Source: Mesodorylaimus sp. YZB2_4 (taxonomy: Eukaryota; Nematoda; Enoplea; Dorylaimida; Dorylaimidae). From it: a stretch of DNA of 64,000 nucleotides. Where the stretch lies: the NCBI GenBank assembly GCA_030248295.1, contig JASANH010001508.1:62001-126000 (forward strand). Reading direction: 5' to 3'. Shown here one piece after another: positions 1 to 10,885 of this stretch. The notes beneath the pieces were generated by a model, which was not told the origin of the DNA, ran no database searches, and worked only from the letters and a program-made list of their open reading frames with translations. How positions within the stretch are numbered: the stretch's first letter is position 1; each line of letters starts with the position of its first letter. A program made the translations under genes and the position numbers.

Positions 1-3000
1 ATAATCGAGCGTGTCTGAATTCATGCTTTTCAGTTGTTCACCGCGCACAATGCAGGCCTTGGATGCGCTAAAAGCGACCACAGTTTGCAGAAATAGCTCA
101 CTTTTCATGAACACTACGTACCTGGACGTTGGTACCGGAGATTTGGACTCAATGGGTGACACCGCCCCATCGATTTCGACGTCAGAACTAATGATGCCCA
201 CCGATTTGGCCACAGCTTGGGCAGTAATTGCGTGATCTCCTGTAATACACTGCGATGCTGCCAGCTACCAGATCTGGTCTAGAAGCAAATCTTACCAGTG
301 ATCATAATGACCTGAAATAGAGTAGGCAATCTCTGAATCAGCTCAGGACGACAGCCAGCACAAGCACTCACCTTTATGCCAGCCATCCTACAACGTCGTA
401 CAGCCTCAGGCACAGCCGCACGAGGTGGATCCATCATCGATATTAAGCCGATAAAGCGAAGTCCAGTGGTCGGAAGTGACTGAATCTGGTCGAAATCGTA
501 GCTGGGTGGGTATTGGGTTGGAGGCAAGGCGTAGTCACAGAAAGCTAAAGCAGCGGGTAATCATGATTTATCATAATTTATTCTTCTGAATAATCTGCTT
601 ACCAACGACTCGCTCTCCGAGCGATCCTAATTCGAAACAGGCTTTCTCAAACGAAGCCACAATCTCGTCGGTTAAAGGAATGGTGTTGCCATTCATTAGT
701 ATTCTGTCACAGAATGCTATGACCTTCTCGGGCGCCCCCTTGATCATCAAGGTAAAATAGGAATCGGAGGAGTTCTCGTTTCGATGAACGGACAACTACA
801 ATATGCAATCCTTCCTGTAATGGCGCAGCCTCTAACAAGCCCAGTAAAAGCTAACCTGATATTTCTGCTCGGAATTAAATGGTATTTCTCGCACTTTCCT
901 GTTCCGTATTCGAAATCGTTGAACATCGCCCAGTACCAGCTCACAAAACTTGAGTAGGGCCACATCGGTCGGACCTCCCATAGCTTGCTTGCTCAGCACT
1001 CTAACAGCATCCTAAAACCAAGCAGTTTGGTAGCATCTAACAGCACCTAAGAAAGCCTGCTCTCTCTATATACAGTATACTATAAAATTATATGGCAATC
1101 GATCCTCTGCCCGGAACCGGTAGCTGTTCCAGCCATGGACCCGATCGTGGGCTAGAAGACTTCAAAGTCAGCGATGGGGGTTTTTGTAGTGGTGCAAAAG
1201 CTCTACGTCGGACCTGACCTAGACGTATTACCCTACCTGGCCATATTGAAATTCCGCCCGATTACACAAAGCCGCCACTCGGATTAGTGCCATGATTCCC
1301 ACATTAGTCAAATCCAATGGCAAAGAGCTGCATTCTAGGCTTGGTGGTTCCACAGATGTGACTGTTCCATTGCACCAAATATGGGAAGCTGTCATGCGAT
1401 TCTGAGTCAAAGTTCCCGTTTTGTCGCAGCAGATGGCTGTGGTCGAGCCCAATGTTTCCACTGAATCCAGATTCTTCACAATGCAGTTGTTCTTGGCCAT
1501 CTTTTTGGCTGTCAGTGCCAGAGAGACCTGAGATGACAAAGTATGCCCTGTGCCCTGTTAGCCTCTATCGGGTCAACTTACGATAACCGTTGCCAATATG
1601 CCTTCTGGTGTCATGGCCACAAGGAGACCGATCAAAATGAGAATAGCTTCCACCCAGTCTTGTCCAAAGCTTAGCGCCACGACGAACATGACCGTGGCCA
1701 ATGCAACTGACATGACTGTGGTGATGTGAATGAAGTAGGTGAGCTGTGCAGATATGTGCGTCTCCCTGCGTTCCAACCGTTCGGCCAAGTGACCTATCCT
1801 GGCCATGCAAGTGTTGTCTCCCGTTCGAATGACGATACCTCGCCCAGAACCTGCCACGAATCAAATATAATATGTTTCCGCGATAATAAACAGGGGCAGC
1901 TTACCTTCGGCGGTTATGCCAGGGAAGAAAGCTAGATTAGCAGTTTCCCACGGATCGGGGTGTGTGCATTGCGCATCGCAAATCTGAGGCTCAGATTCTC
2001 CAGTTAATGTTGAATTGTCGAGCTACAAGAGCCCAGAATGATTTTGCATACTCGTATAAGGGCGCTGATATCTACCTTCAACCCATCACTGGTTATGATC
2101 CTCAGATCGGCTGGTACCTTGTCACCTCTTACGAGCTCTACCACGTCCCCAATCACCACGTTCTCCGCTGGAATTTTTACCACATGGCCGTCTCGTCGAA
2201 CACGGGCGTACTGAAAGAAAGATACCACAAACCAATGAGTTCCCTCTCATAGGGCTAGCTTGACTCAAGATGATTTCCCCTCAGATATCCCTGCAGGGTT
2301 TCTTAGGGTAGTTTGGAAAACTCCACCCACAGACGCGCTGCAATTATGTTTTTGATGGAGGCGAGGGCAAAGAAGGAAAAAAAATTTAGTGTGAGCTGAG
2401 TGAATTCAGTCTGTCGCAAGGGCGCCGAGCTGATTTTGTGAATGAAAACACCATTCATACGACCAAACTTTGACACCAAAATGTGTGAAACATTTGAATT
2501 TTTAGAAACCTCCTCCTTTTCCTGTTCCGCCAAATCACCAAACGCTTATGCGCACTTGAGGGTTCAGGGAAACGTTACAAAGGAAGTGATCAACCTGGCC
2601 GCGACTCGAACTCTCGGTGGCTAGCGGCACCCAGCGTAGGCGCTAGCCACTCGGCTGCGAGCGACTGCGGGGTTCGACTCACTTTACAGTACACTCATCT
2701 CAGCTCATTGTTGGACTCATGACACGCTGTTGTCGCTTCGATGGTCATTGCGTCAGGGCAGGGTGGTGGTTATTTGTGCTTTACTTCTCGACGTACCATG
2801 GCGCCCCAATACGACCGATTGGAGCATTCTTCGCAAATGTGGCTGCCGATTGTGATCGGTTCGGTTTGTACTGTTTGTCTGATGGTGATTATCCTCATTT
2901 GCGGCTGCTGGGAGCAGCATGAAGATTTGGAATCGGTCTCGCAGACAGCGATAGCGTTGCCTGAATCAGACACGGTAGCAAATTCTCAGTGACGAGACGA

Positions 3001-4976
3001 TGATCAGTTGTTCTATTGAAATGATGCATCCAATTTACAGAGTCGTTTGAAATCTCGCAAGCGGCGTAAAAAGGAAAAGAAGCGCGACACATTGGGCGAA
3101 GGAGATATCAATAGCGACTCCGGAAAGAAAAAAAGGAAGCATGGCCGAAAGAAGAAATGGAAGAGGTCTGGCGGCGGAGATCCAGGAACTGCCACGGAGT
3201 AAGTTTATATGTTCGCAGTTTCTTTTCCAACTAATAGCCCGTTTTGACCGCAGCCACGAGCATGCTGCGACGCCTCATTATTTCGAGGTTCAGGGCCCGA
3301 AATCGCCTTCGAAGATCCAAAAGAAGCCAATGGAAATGGTCAGTTTCGAAGAGTCTGCTTATCAGACGTTTCACGAAGTGTCGGAAGATTTCCGATCAAC
3401 ACAGTAAGTCGTGTGGTGTATGCGTATAAGCTTAAGCTATTTAGTATGGTAAGCTTTGCAGGAAACGCACATCCGGGGCGCCGACGGTCGAACCCAGTAA
3501 GTGCATTCATTATGTAAAACATCAGAAGAATCCACAAAGTATTTTAGGTAAGACAAGAGCGTACAGTATTCAGATGCCGCTAAAATCCCCAAAGCTTCCA
3601 GTCAAAGCTAAGAAAAAGCGACATCGCCGAGAAAAGAACATCAAATCGACACCCATCGCGTAGACTGACAAAATGAAGCGGAATGATGATTGCGATATCA
3701 GATTCTCGAGTCTTATCGCATCCTCAGGAATGCCTTGCATTGCTCTCATGTGTCCGCGGGTGTGATCAATGAGGTTGTTGGGAACAGTAGAATGCAAGAT
3801 GATGCCATAACCATCCCAGGCTTATACACCAACGAAGGACACAGGTCTTACAGTATACGCGTACAGTGCAAGCTGCGTCTCGCAAGTAATTTTACCTTTC
3901 CGATCTACAGTACCTCTGAATCACTTTTTTCCCACTAGTACCTGTTAGTGCCGAGTAACCCTGTGAGTCGAGCGATTGCACGTAACATCCACTACATGCC
4001 ACGCACCATCAGGAGGGCACAATTTCCGACACCCCGGTCAGTGATTTGTGTCCTCTGACACGGGCCAATCATGTTTGGCGGGTAATTAGAAAACACTTAC
4101 AGCTGGCACTAGCTTTTTGAAACTGTCCAATAATGACTGAATCCGAGTCTCGTGATAAAATTGAAAGGAGCCGCTGACCAAACATACGATGACCATGATA
4201 ATGCCCAGGTACAGCTAAAATGGGTGTTTATGACAAACGTGGAGTCGCGATCATCAACAACTCTAGAACGTACATTGTTATCGGATGGCCTATCGTTTGT
4301 GCACATTTCGATTCCATATGTGAGGAATGAAATCAATGCACCGACCCAAAGTAAAGCCGAAAATTTTCGGAAGATTGCTCTCAAGAATCTGATCCATTTC
4401 GGAATGGACGACTTGGGTCGAATGACGTTTTGACCGTATCTCTTCAGACGACCTTCAGCCTGACATTGGAGCAAGCCCTAAGAACAGACCAAGTGATTAT
4501 CGAGACTGCAGCACGGTGTTGACTCTTACCAGATGTGGACTGGTTTGCAAACGGGCGCACAGGTCGACAATTGGTAAAATATGTTCATCCTGAAAAGCAG
4601 AACACTTAAAGCTACAGTAGTGACTCTACCCGCTTTTAGCGTTATTGTCTCAAAAGCCACAACAGTGCCGGTCTGAAAGTAAGAGTGCCGCCAGACAGCA
4701 GACCTAAGAGAGAAGGACCAGGGTCTCCCATCACGTGCTCACCAAAATTATGTCTCTTTTCAAAAAGTCCAGCTCCTCTTTTGTTTTAGTGCCATTCGAA
4801 CTGATTGGTTTCGGAATCCATTTCAATTTATCACGCCAAGTTTCCGAATTTTGTCTACTGATCGGTTTTGGTATCCAATCAGTCGATGAGACAGTACAAG
4901 TGGGTGTCATGGCCGTACAGACGGGTCGACTCACAGACATTTTTCTTGTCGGCATAGCTTCTCTGTTTAGAGCCAT
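1..4976 (-). CDS. Na+/K+-ATPase alpha-type P-type ATPase, C-terminus beyond the left edge
   Basis: P2C-type cation pump of the plasma membrane, the family that exchanges Na+ and K+ using ATP. Fourteen exons join in frame: 4743-4976, 4530-4589, 4274-4459, 4101-4214, 2076-2210, 1905-2022, 1582-1850, 1237-1527, 856-1011, 603-795, 372-544, 296-311, 122-239 and 1-67 (partial). In order they encode a Ser/Thr-rich N-terminus, M1-M2, the actuator domain with TGESEP, M3-M4 with TPEG, the phosphorylation motif [12 protein letters not shown], the nucleotide-domain motif [14 protein letters not shown] and TGDHAITA. These catalytic motifs are intact, so an active pump is likely. The M4 site reads VAMTPEG where Na,K-ATPases usually read VANVPEG. 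M5-M10, with most cation ligands, lie outside the window. The start at 4976 is the only ATG in that open stretch. The 1.9-kb intron 2211-4100 holds another gene on the plus strand. Confidence 0.93.
2585..2672 (-). repeat. tRNA-like (SINE-type) sequence in the ATPase intron
   Basis: The minus strand carries a box-A-like stretch (GCCGAGTGGCTAGCG) and, further on, a box-B-like stretch (GAGTTCGAGTCGC) at tRNA-like spacing. I could not fold it into a complete cloverleaf, so it looks like a tRNA-derived remnant rather than a working tRNA. It lies just upstream of the nested plus-strand gene. Confidence 0.4.
2741..3663 (+). CDS. Nested single-pass membrane protein with basic cytosolic tail
   Basis: Not recognised as a known family. 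Five exons (2741-2974, 3041-3198, 3254-3403, 3462-3496, 3548-3663) join without a frame break into about 230 residues ending at TAG 3661-3663. A hydrophobic segment around residues 32-56 ([20 protein letters not shown]) should span the membrane. It is followed by a very Lys/Arg-rich tail ([25 protein letters not shown] and a final [11 protein letters not shown]). There is no clear signal peptide. An alternative start is the ATG at about 2798 ([10 protein letters not shown]), just before the membrane segment. The gene lies wholly within one intron of the Na,K-ATPase gene, on the opposite strand. Frame continuity across four introns supports a real gene; its function is unknown. Confidence 0.72.
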
Positions 4977-5036
4977 TTGTTACCAAACCGTTTTACTGCA
5001 CCGACTAGTCGAATATTTCGAGTCCTCCCTTCAATA

Positions 5037-6689
5037 GCTATCTAAATAGGATGCCTAATACGGGCACAAAAACTCGGCGCATTTACTAACAACACCAGTA
5101 CTGCACCTCGTATAACCAGTTTTGATGCTGGTGGCAGCTGGTTTTTGCCTCTGGGCATAATCGAAGTAAACTCCATCTATCACTTGCTATCAGTGCTGCC
5201 AGGTGTAAAGACACTGTTAAGCCCGAAGTACAGCATAGTTCGATGAGATGCGTCAAATAAGCGTGCGATGCGACATTTTGGGGTGACCTGACACAGTAAA
5301 AAGATGCCGAAACCGTTGCATCGCAAGCTTATTTGACTTGACGCATGGCATCGAACTATACTTCCAGCTTTACTGTGGCAAGTGAAATAAGACCTTACGT
5401 TAGAGCCCTACCTAGAATCGTATCAGGTGGTGCCAGCATGAGCCTCAATATCTAGCTGGGATGGGAGATATCATGCTGCTGCTTCCCGTAAGCCCTCGTC
5501 ACCTAGGACACTACAGGGTAGGGTTGTCAGTACACATATGCCGATGAGCCTGACTGGTTCCTGTCAGTTTACGACGATGGCAGAGCCCACGTGTTCTGCG
5601 CGAAAACAGCTGTCTCGAGTTGAGACGCTGCTCCGTTCATCATTCGCCATGTCAATTTCCTTTCGAGGCCAGCCGCTCCGTACACCAGTAGAAGTTATGT
5701 CACTCGCTTTGACTCCATCCAGCTTGGGCGTAGTATCAATTATTATAGCTACTGGCTCAGAGCATCGAAAACTCATTTTACAGGCAAATGAGGCAAATAA
5801 ATGATACGCCCATTTAGGTACAGTTATGACAAGAGAGAAAGCCTTGGTCAGTGGCATAATCACCAAAGTTGAACATGCTTGAAACTGGTTCCGTCATCAC
5901 GGAGAAGAGGGCGCATTCACTTGGCATTCGTCGCCCCGTACGGTACGCGACAATAAGAGAATGATAAATGCCGGTACGATTTATCGTTGACCTGACAGCA
6001 TGCCAAAAATAACGTCACTCTGGTGCATGGTGAATTCTTGCGACAAAGCAGATTTTGATACGCAGATGCATGTAAGAGAGCGTATTGGTTATAGGGTCAG
6101 AGATGCTGTGCTCGCTCTGATAAAGAAGAGAATGGGTATGGACGCGATGTAGCTTCTACCCAGCATGGACACCAGCGCACAATACGGGTAACTGGCACAG
6201 CTGCGCTACAAGTTCGCCTTTAAGATCACCATTCTCATGAGCAGTATGGGACTTCATGTTCATGTTTTCCCACAGCGAAAACAAAGCGATGCCTGCGACC
6301 ACTCGAAGATCGAGCAAAGCACAAAAATTGGCCGAGTCGAACACTCCACAATCTCATCGTTATCTGCACCTACACAGGTGTTGGTTCGGAGAACTGGTAT
6401 GTATGTCTCTCCTAGGCCAAGACCAAGGGCAAGAGCATGTGAACCAGGCAGCGAGATCGAAGTCGAGTGCCTGCGTTTTGCAAGCAAAGTAGTGTGTAGT
6501 ACTGTGCACAGTACCAGTTGCATGTGAGGTGTCACATTTGAGGTTGTACTATGCCCAGTTTGGGGAGCCCATATAGTTCACTCACATGACCACTATACAC
6601 AGTGATGTAGCCTGCATGGGTCCACCAATCACACGCTACTGTACAGTGCGACCTGCGCTGGCCCTTATGTCGACTGCGCTTTACTCGCT
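5037..6689. other. Noncoding stretch upstream of the ATPase
   Basis: No convincing gene was seen. The only clear structure is the long inverted repeat at 5234-5360, listed separately. The 5' flank of the ATPase gene must lie near 4980-5200, but I see no core promoter motif I would defend. Confidence 0.5.
5234..5360. repeat. Long imperfect hairpin (inverted repeat with ~45-nt arms)
   Basis: The left arm starts CATAGTTCGATG at 5234 and ends near 5274. The right arm runs from about 5314 to 5360 and ends CATCGAACTATA. The arms pair over most of about 45 nt, with a 4-nt insertion in the right arm and a few mismatches, around a loop of about 40 nt. It could be a fold-back transposon remnant or a microRNA-like precursor. 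Confidence 0.6.
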
Positions 6690-7173
6690 TTGGCATTCCT
6701 GCAGTGCGGTTGTGCATCAGACGCTGCCAGCTTGTTATCGCAGCGTTCCATCGAAGAATCTCCCAGGCCGAATCCGGTGCGAACGATCGGTTGCAACAGT
6801 TGGATGACCATATCTGGAAAGGTCGAAAAGATCGAAGTGATCCCCTTCAAGAATATGAAAAACAAAATCAAATCTTCGACCACCAAGATCGTCCAACTCT
6901 TGCTGTAAAAGCCGTTCTGCCGCTGTATGCGTTGCGAAAAGTCTGACATACGCAATACCGAAGCCTGCTCCTGTGTGAAGAAGGAGCGCGCCCATGTTCA
7001 GAAAAATGCAAATGCGACGATCGCTGCCGAAACAAGGTCCAGACACGAGGCGGAACCTGTGGCATCGACGTCAAGGAAACGCCCCGGAACGACAAAGAGA
7101 AATCGCACGGAAAAAAGGACATGACGTGTCCTCGAAGTCTGGGGAATCGTCTTCTTCGTCCGATTCGATCTGA
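6690..7173 (+). other. Possible small coding region, unresolved
   Basis: All three plus frames stay open over parts of this stretch, and the composition differs from the flanks. One frame ends in an Arg/Lys-rich piece followed by an acidic Ser-rich end (SGESSSSSDSI) and stops at 7171-7173. Another frame in the same place is Cys-rich (CSEKCKCDDRCRNK). Upstream, 6704-6946 is open and strongly charged. I could not build one spliced model with convincing junctions or recognise a family. It may be a small gene or a decayed one. Confidence 0.25.
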
Positions 7174-7999
7174 TGAAGCTGGTGATCGTGAGAGCGGTGA
7201 TGGAAAGATGCGATCATGAATGTTTGGTACATTCTGCGAGCTCTTCTATAATTTTATATGCCCGACTCATGCTATCGTTACAGCATTTGCTCGTTGACTG
7301 ATGCCTGTAAAGGAGAACGAAGCCTTGTGCAACACAGCTCACAGCGAGGTTTTCTGAGACGTGGCAGCTTCAGGTTCGCTTCATGCGATTAACAGTGCAT
7401 ACAAGATTTCGGGGATCGCTGATGGAACGGTAGGTCGCTCGACGTGCTTCACTGTCATGGTGTTGACTGAGTCTTTACTGCGCCATCGACAGTGGAACTG
7501 TTCGCCAGCGTAGGCATCTTAGGACTGGGTGCATTCGACCAGCAGCCAGGCTAGTGTATCATTGCACAGAGCAGTTGCAGGCACCCTTGGGAGGCGCGGC
7601 AAACACGCCTGAGGGGTTTGTTGAGGAATCGGGGTCGTAGTGATCGATACTCTGCAGGATAAGCCTTTCTACCGGGCTTGGGCTATTGAAGACCTTGGAC
7701 CGCTCGCTTGTAAGATCAGCCCGAACCCGCCTGTACGAGAGCGAAGAAGAGCTGTCGCACACTCGCAAACAACGCTTATAACATTTTTTGGTGACACTGG
7801 CGGGATCCTGCACGGTCACTGGGATTGGTGTGTTCTTCTGAGCGTTTAATTTTTAGGGATAGCTCTTCTCGCGTCCTACTGTAGGATCGCTAGTTAGCTT
7901 CTGAGTTCTGAGTCTGTGAGCCCCTTCTTCTCCGAGTTCAGTTTCGGGGAACTGTCGGATTTGGGAATTGGAAAAGGCATTTTTGTGAAGTTGTAAGTC
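7174..7999. other. Noncoding stretch before the gag remnant
   Basis: No gene was recognised. If the following retroelement had a 5' long terminal repeat it would lie here, but I found no matching copy downstream of the element. Confidence 0.4.
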
Positions 8000-10564
8000 A
8001 TGGCTTCTGGCAGTGGATCATCAAAAACCTTGATCAACAAAGCTGCCGCCACCATTGGGACGTGTCAGAATGTGGGCACCCTGCTCGACACGTGCGAGGT
8101 AGTGGGCATTGTGGTGCCTGACAATCGGAAAGCGGATATAGACTTTTTGCAGAGGAAGTTGACGCGTCGAATCGTGGCAGTTGCCTTGGTGAGGGCGCAT
8201 CCTCTCTCTCCTCGAAAATCGGCTTTATCGAGTGCCACTCTACCATTCTTGGCGGAATACCAACAAATTTTGGGTCCTATTTTGTCAGGGCGGGCAGGCA
8301 GCTGCCCACGTACAGAACTCGTGAACACGTATTTGAAAGCCGAATGGCAAGGAGTGTTCGAAGGTGAACACGAACCTTTTGACATTCAGCTACCACCGGA
8401 TATGGAACCAGATGGAGATCCAGCTGGCGATACGGTCGATCCGTTTGGGAGCGATGCAGCTGGCAGTGGTAAGGATGAGGGCGAGGGTACGTCTCAGCAG
8501 GCGAGCCGCCCAGCTGATGCCCTTGGTCAGAGAGGTCGTGGTCGATCGGGTAAGAGCTTGGGTGTGGAAGGCCCAGGTCGATCATCCTGGCCTAGGAGAG
8601 GACGGTCTGAGGGTTCAGGGTCCCCGAGGCCTCCAACACGGCAGTCCAGAAGGAGCTCCACGTGGGGTCCTCCCCGAGGAGGTCTGGCCGACGTTTCTTC
8701 GCGCATGATACTGATACTCGCCGCTTGTTAGGTCGCATCGAACGTAGGTCGAATTAAGGCAGGATTGAAGGATCGTAAGATGAGATTTCGTCAGATAACC
8801 GGAATGATCGTCAGCCGAATCGCGGTGGTCGCCCTTTGCCTGATGAGGGCGGAGATGCAGACAGCAGCGGGGGGGGGGGGGGGGGGGGAGGGGGGGGGCG
8901 AGATCCGCACCGCGGAGCTCAGGGCCAGGGCTGGGGTCGAGGAAGGGCTCGTGGCCATTGGAATGCTGGCCACCGGCGTCACGGACGAGCACCGCGCGGT
9001 GGTATCATGACGAATAACGATCAAAGGGCCATTTACGGCATACAGCAGATAGTGCCACTTTTTACGGGACAGATGCCGTATGATTTTCGGGGCTGGTTTA
9101 AGAAATTCAAAATGCGGACATCGGGCTGCACTGATGCGCAGCGCGCATTGGCTCTGGCTGTCCTCATGGGTGGCCGTGCGGCTGACTTGTTCTGGGGTTT
9201 GGCCGAGGAGATTTGAGCGGACAACCCTCAGTTTGTAGCCACCCTCTTTCGCTTTCGCGCCCCGAGAAAACACCCAGATTTTGATGTAGAAATTCCGAAA
9301 TCACAAACAGCTACCAGCTACATGCTGATGTGTTTACGTTTGTCAACGAATTGCGCGCGCTATTGGCTCGTGCTAACGCGGACATGGATCCGTTTGAGGC
9401 TGAGGAGATGATCGCGGAGCAGTTTCGCATGGCACTTTTGCCTAAATGGCGCAAGGAAATTCTGCGTTTCTTTGATCCGCGGCCAGCGCCACTGGACGAC
9501 ATGGTCGCGCGTATAGCGGTCTTGGCCGATGATTCTGACATGGATTCGAACAAAGGCGGGGATAAGGTTAGCTCTTTTCCCAAGACAACGAGTTTCACTG
9601 AGGAAATGCGCCGAGCGGACAAGGAAGAACAAGCCGAGGCGCGCAGGAAGGACTTGAAGGAAGTCGAGAGCAATCGTCCTAAGTTCCAGGATTTGAGGTT
9701 GTCCGCAGCCACTGAGGTTGAGGACAGTGAGGCTGAGGAGCTTAGGGAGCTCGAGGGGGGATCTGACAGACTCGGAGGATGGTCTGTTGGGTTGGTCTGA
9801 CTGTCGGCCTTTAGGCAGCCATTCAGCGCTGCCCAGGGGCGTGCTGCATAAACTTTTCACGCCGAAATCACATGGCAAAGGAAAATCGGAATTGGACTCA
9901 CCGAAAACGGGACCTTGTTTCATTTGCGAGTCACCTGCGCATTGGGCAGCAGAGCGCATAAGGAGGCTTGGAAGCAAAAGCAGGAAGAATGCAAGAAACT
10001 CTTTCGAGCTGAGCTGCAGAAGAAATCGCCATCAGTGGCGAAGACCAATGCTGCGCAGTCTGAAGCACAATGACATGACGCGGCGGTTGGCACAGAGGCG
10101 AGTCCTGTTAAAGTGTCGCCGCCAACAATCGAGCCAATGCCACCTGAACTGTTCAGCGCTTTGAGCGAACCGTCGAGCTCTTCATTGAAGCATTTGGCTA
10201 AGGTGTGGTTTCGGTATTTCGGGAAGGAAGCTTTGGAGGTGCAGATCAAGTTTCATTTCGATCAGCATGGTAATGTAAGCGTGCAATATTCTAGACAACC
10301 ACAATATTTTGCCGCTTCTGGACAGGTAAAGCAGGTCTGCGTCACTTGCGACAAGGCGCGGAGCAGTCTTTTGTGGGGTTGGAAACTCTGCCGCGCATTC
10401 AAGATGCCACTGACCTGAAGCACGTGCGTTTGGCCGAGTACAAGCGCGGTCCTGGACGCGTCGGGAAATCGCATGCAGTTGAGGATTGGCATTGTTGGAA
10501 CTGGAATTGCAAGGCGAGATGTGCTCCTTTTCCCGCTTTAGTCGTGCAGCAGGTGTCTTTTTAA
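8000..10564 (+). mobile_element. Decayed gag-like region of an LTR-type retroelement, no pol seen
   Basis: Several open pieces in shifting plus frames (8000-8731, 9007-9216, about 9312-9800, 9718-10164, 10113-10418) read like parts of a retrotransposon gag polyprotein. The first has an Arg/Gly/Ser-rich end. The second has a capsid-like stretch (FTGQMPYDFRGWFKKFKM). The third is a charged helical region. The fourth holds a nucleic-acid-binding zinc knuckle (CFICESPAHWAAER) in which the final Cys of CX2CX4HX4C is replaced by Arg. Frameshifts, a stop at 9214-9216, the broken knuckle and a poly-G tract at 8869-8897 show that it is not functional. No protease, reverse transcriptase, RNase H or integrase motifs follow. 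LTRs were not found by eye. Ty3/gypsy or BEL affinity cannot be decided. Confidence 0.7.
8869..8897. repeat. Poly-G tract
   Basis: A run of 20 G, one A, then eight G, inside the decayed gag region. One of three long G/C homopolymers in the window (others at 43772-43791 and 49244-49259). Confidence 0.95.
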
Positions 10565-10604
10565 CTGTTGATAGGTCAAAACTGGCTGAAGGAAGCTGTG
10601 GCCG

Positions 10605-10885
10605 CAGATATGACTGTGGTTAAACAGGGCTAACCGGTGCTGACCATGGTTAACCAGAGCTTACGGGGGGGGGCTGACCATGGTACCTGGGCTGACCAGG
10701 GCTGACCATGGTTAGCCAGGGCTAACAATGGCCGACCTTTGTTAACGAGCTAATGGGCTGACCATGGTTAAACAGGGCTAACCGGGCTGACCGTGGTTAA
10801 CCAGAGCTAATTGGGCTGACCATGCTACCAGGGCTGACTATGGTTAAACAGGGCTAACCGGGCTGACCGCGGTTGACCAGAGCTT
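10605..10885. repeat. Degenerate minisatellite of GGGCTGACCATGGTTAACCA-like units
   Basis: Repeated units of the type GCTGACCATGGTTAAC and AGGGCTAACCGGGCTGACC recur about a dozen times with variable spacing, directly after the gag remnant. The units are partly palindromic (CCATGG, GGTTAACC). It may mark the decayed 3' part of the retroelement or be an independent tandem array. Confidence 0.85.

Noticed and set aside
6665-7046. Hydrophobic minus-strand frames as membrane proteins
   Set aside because: No splice support or family match; they mirror a charged plus-strand region.
6993-7170. A pre-SET-like Cys cluster (CSEKCKCDDRCRNK)
   Set aside because: Only one short Cys-rich run, no SET domain follows, and the other two frames are equally open.
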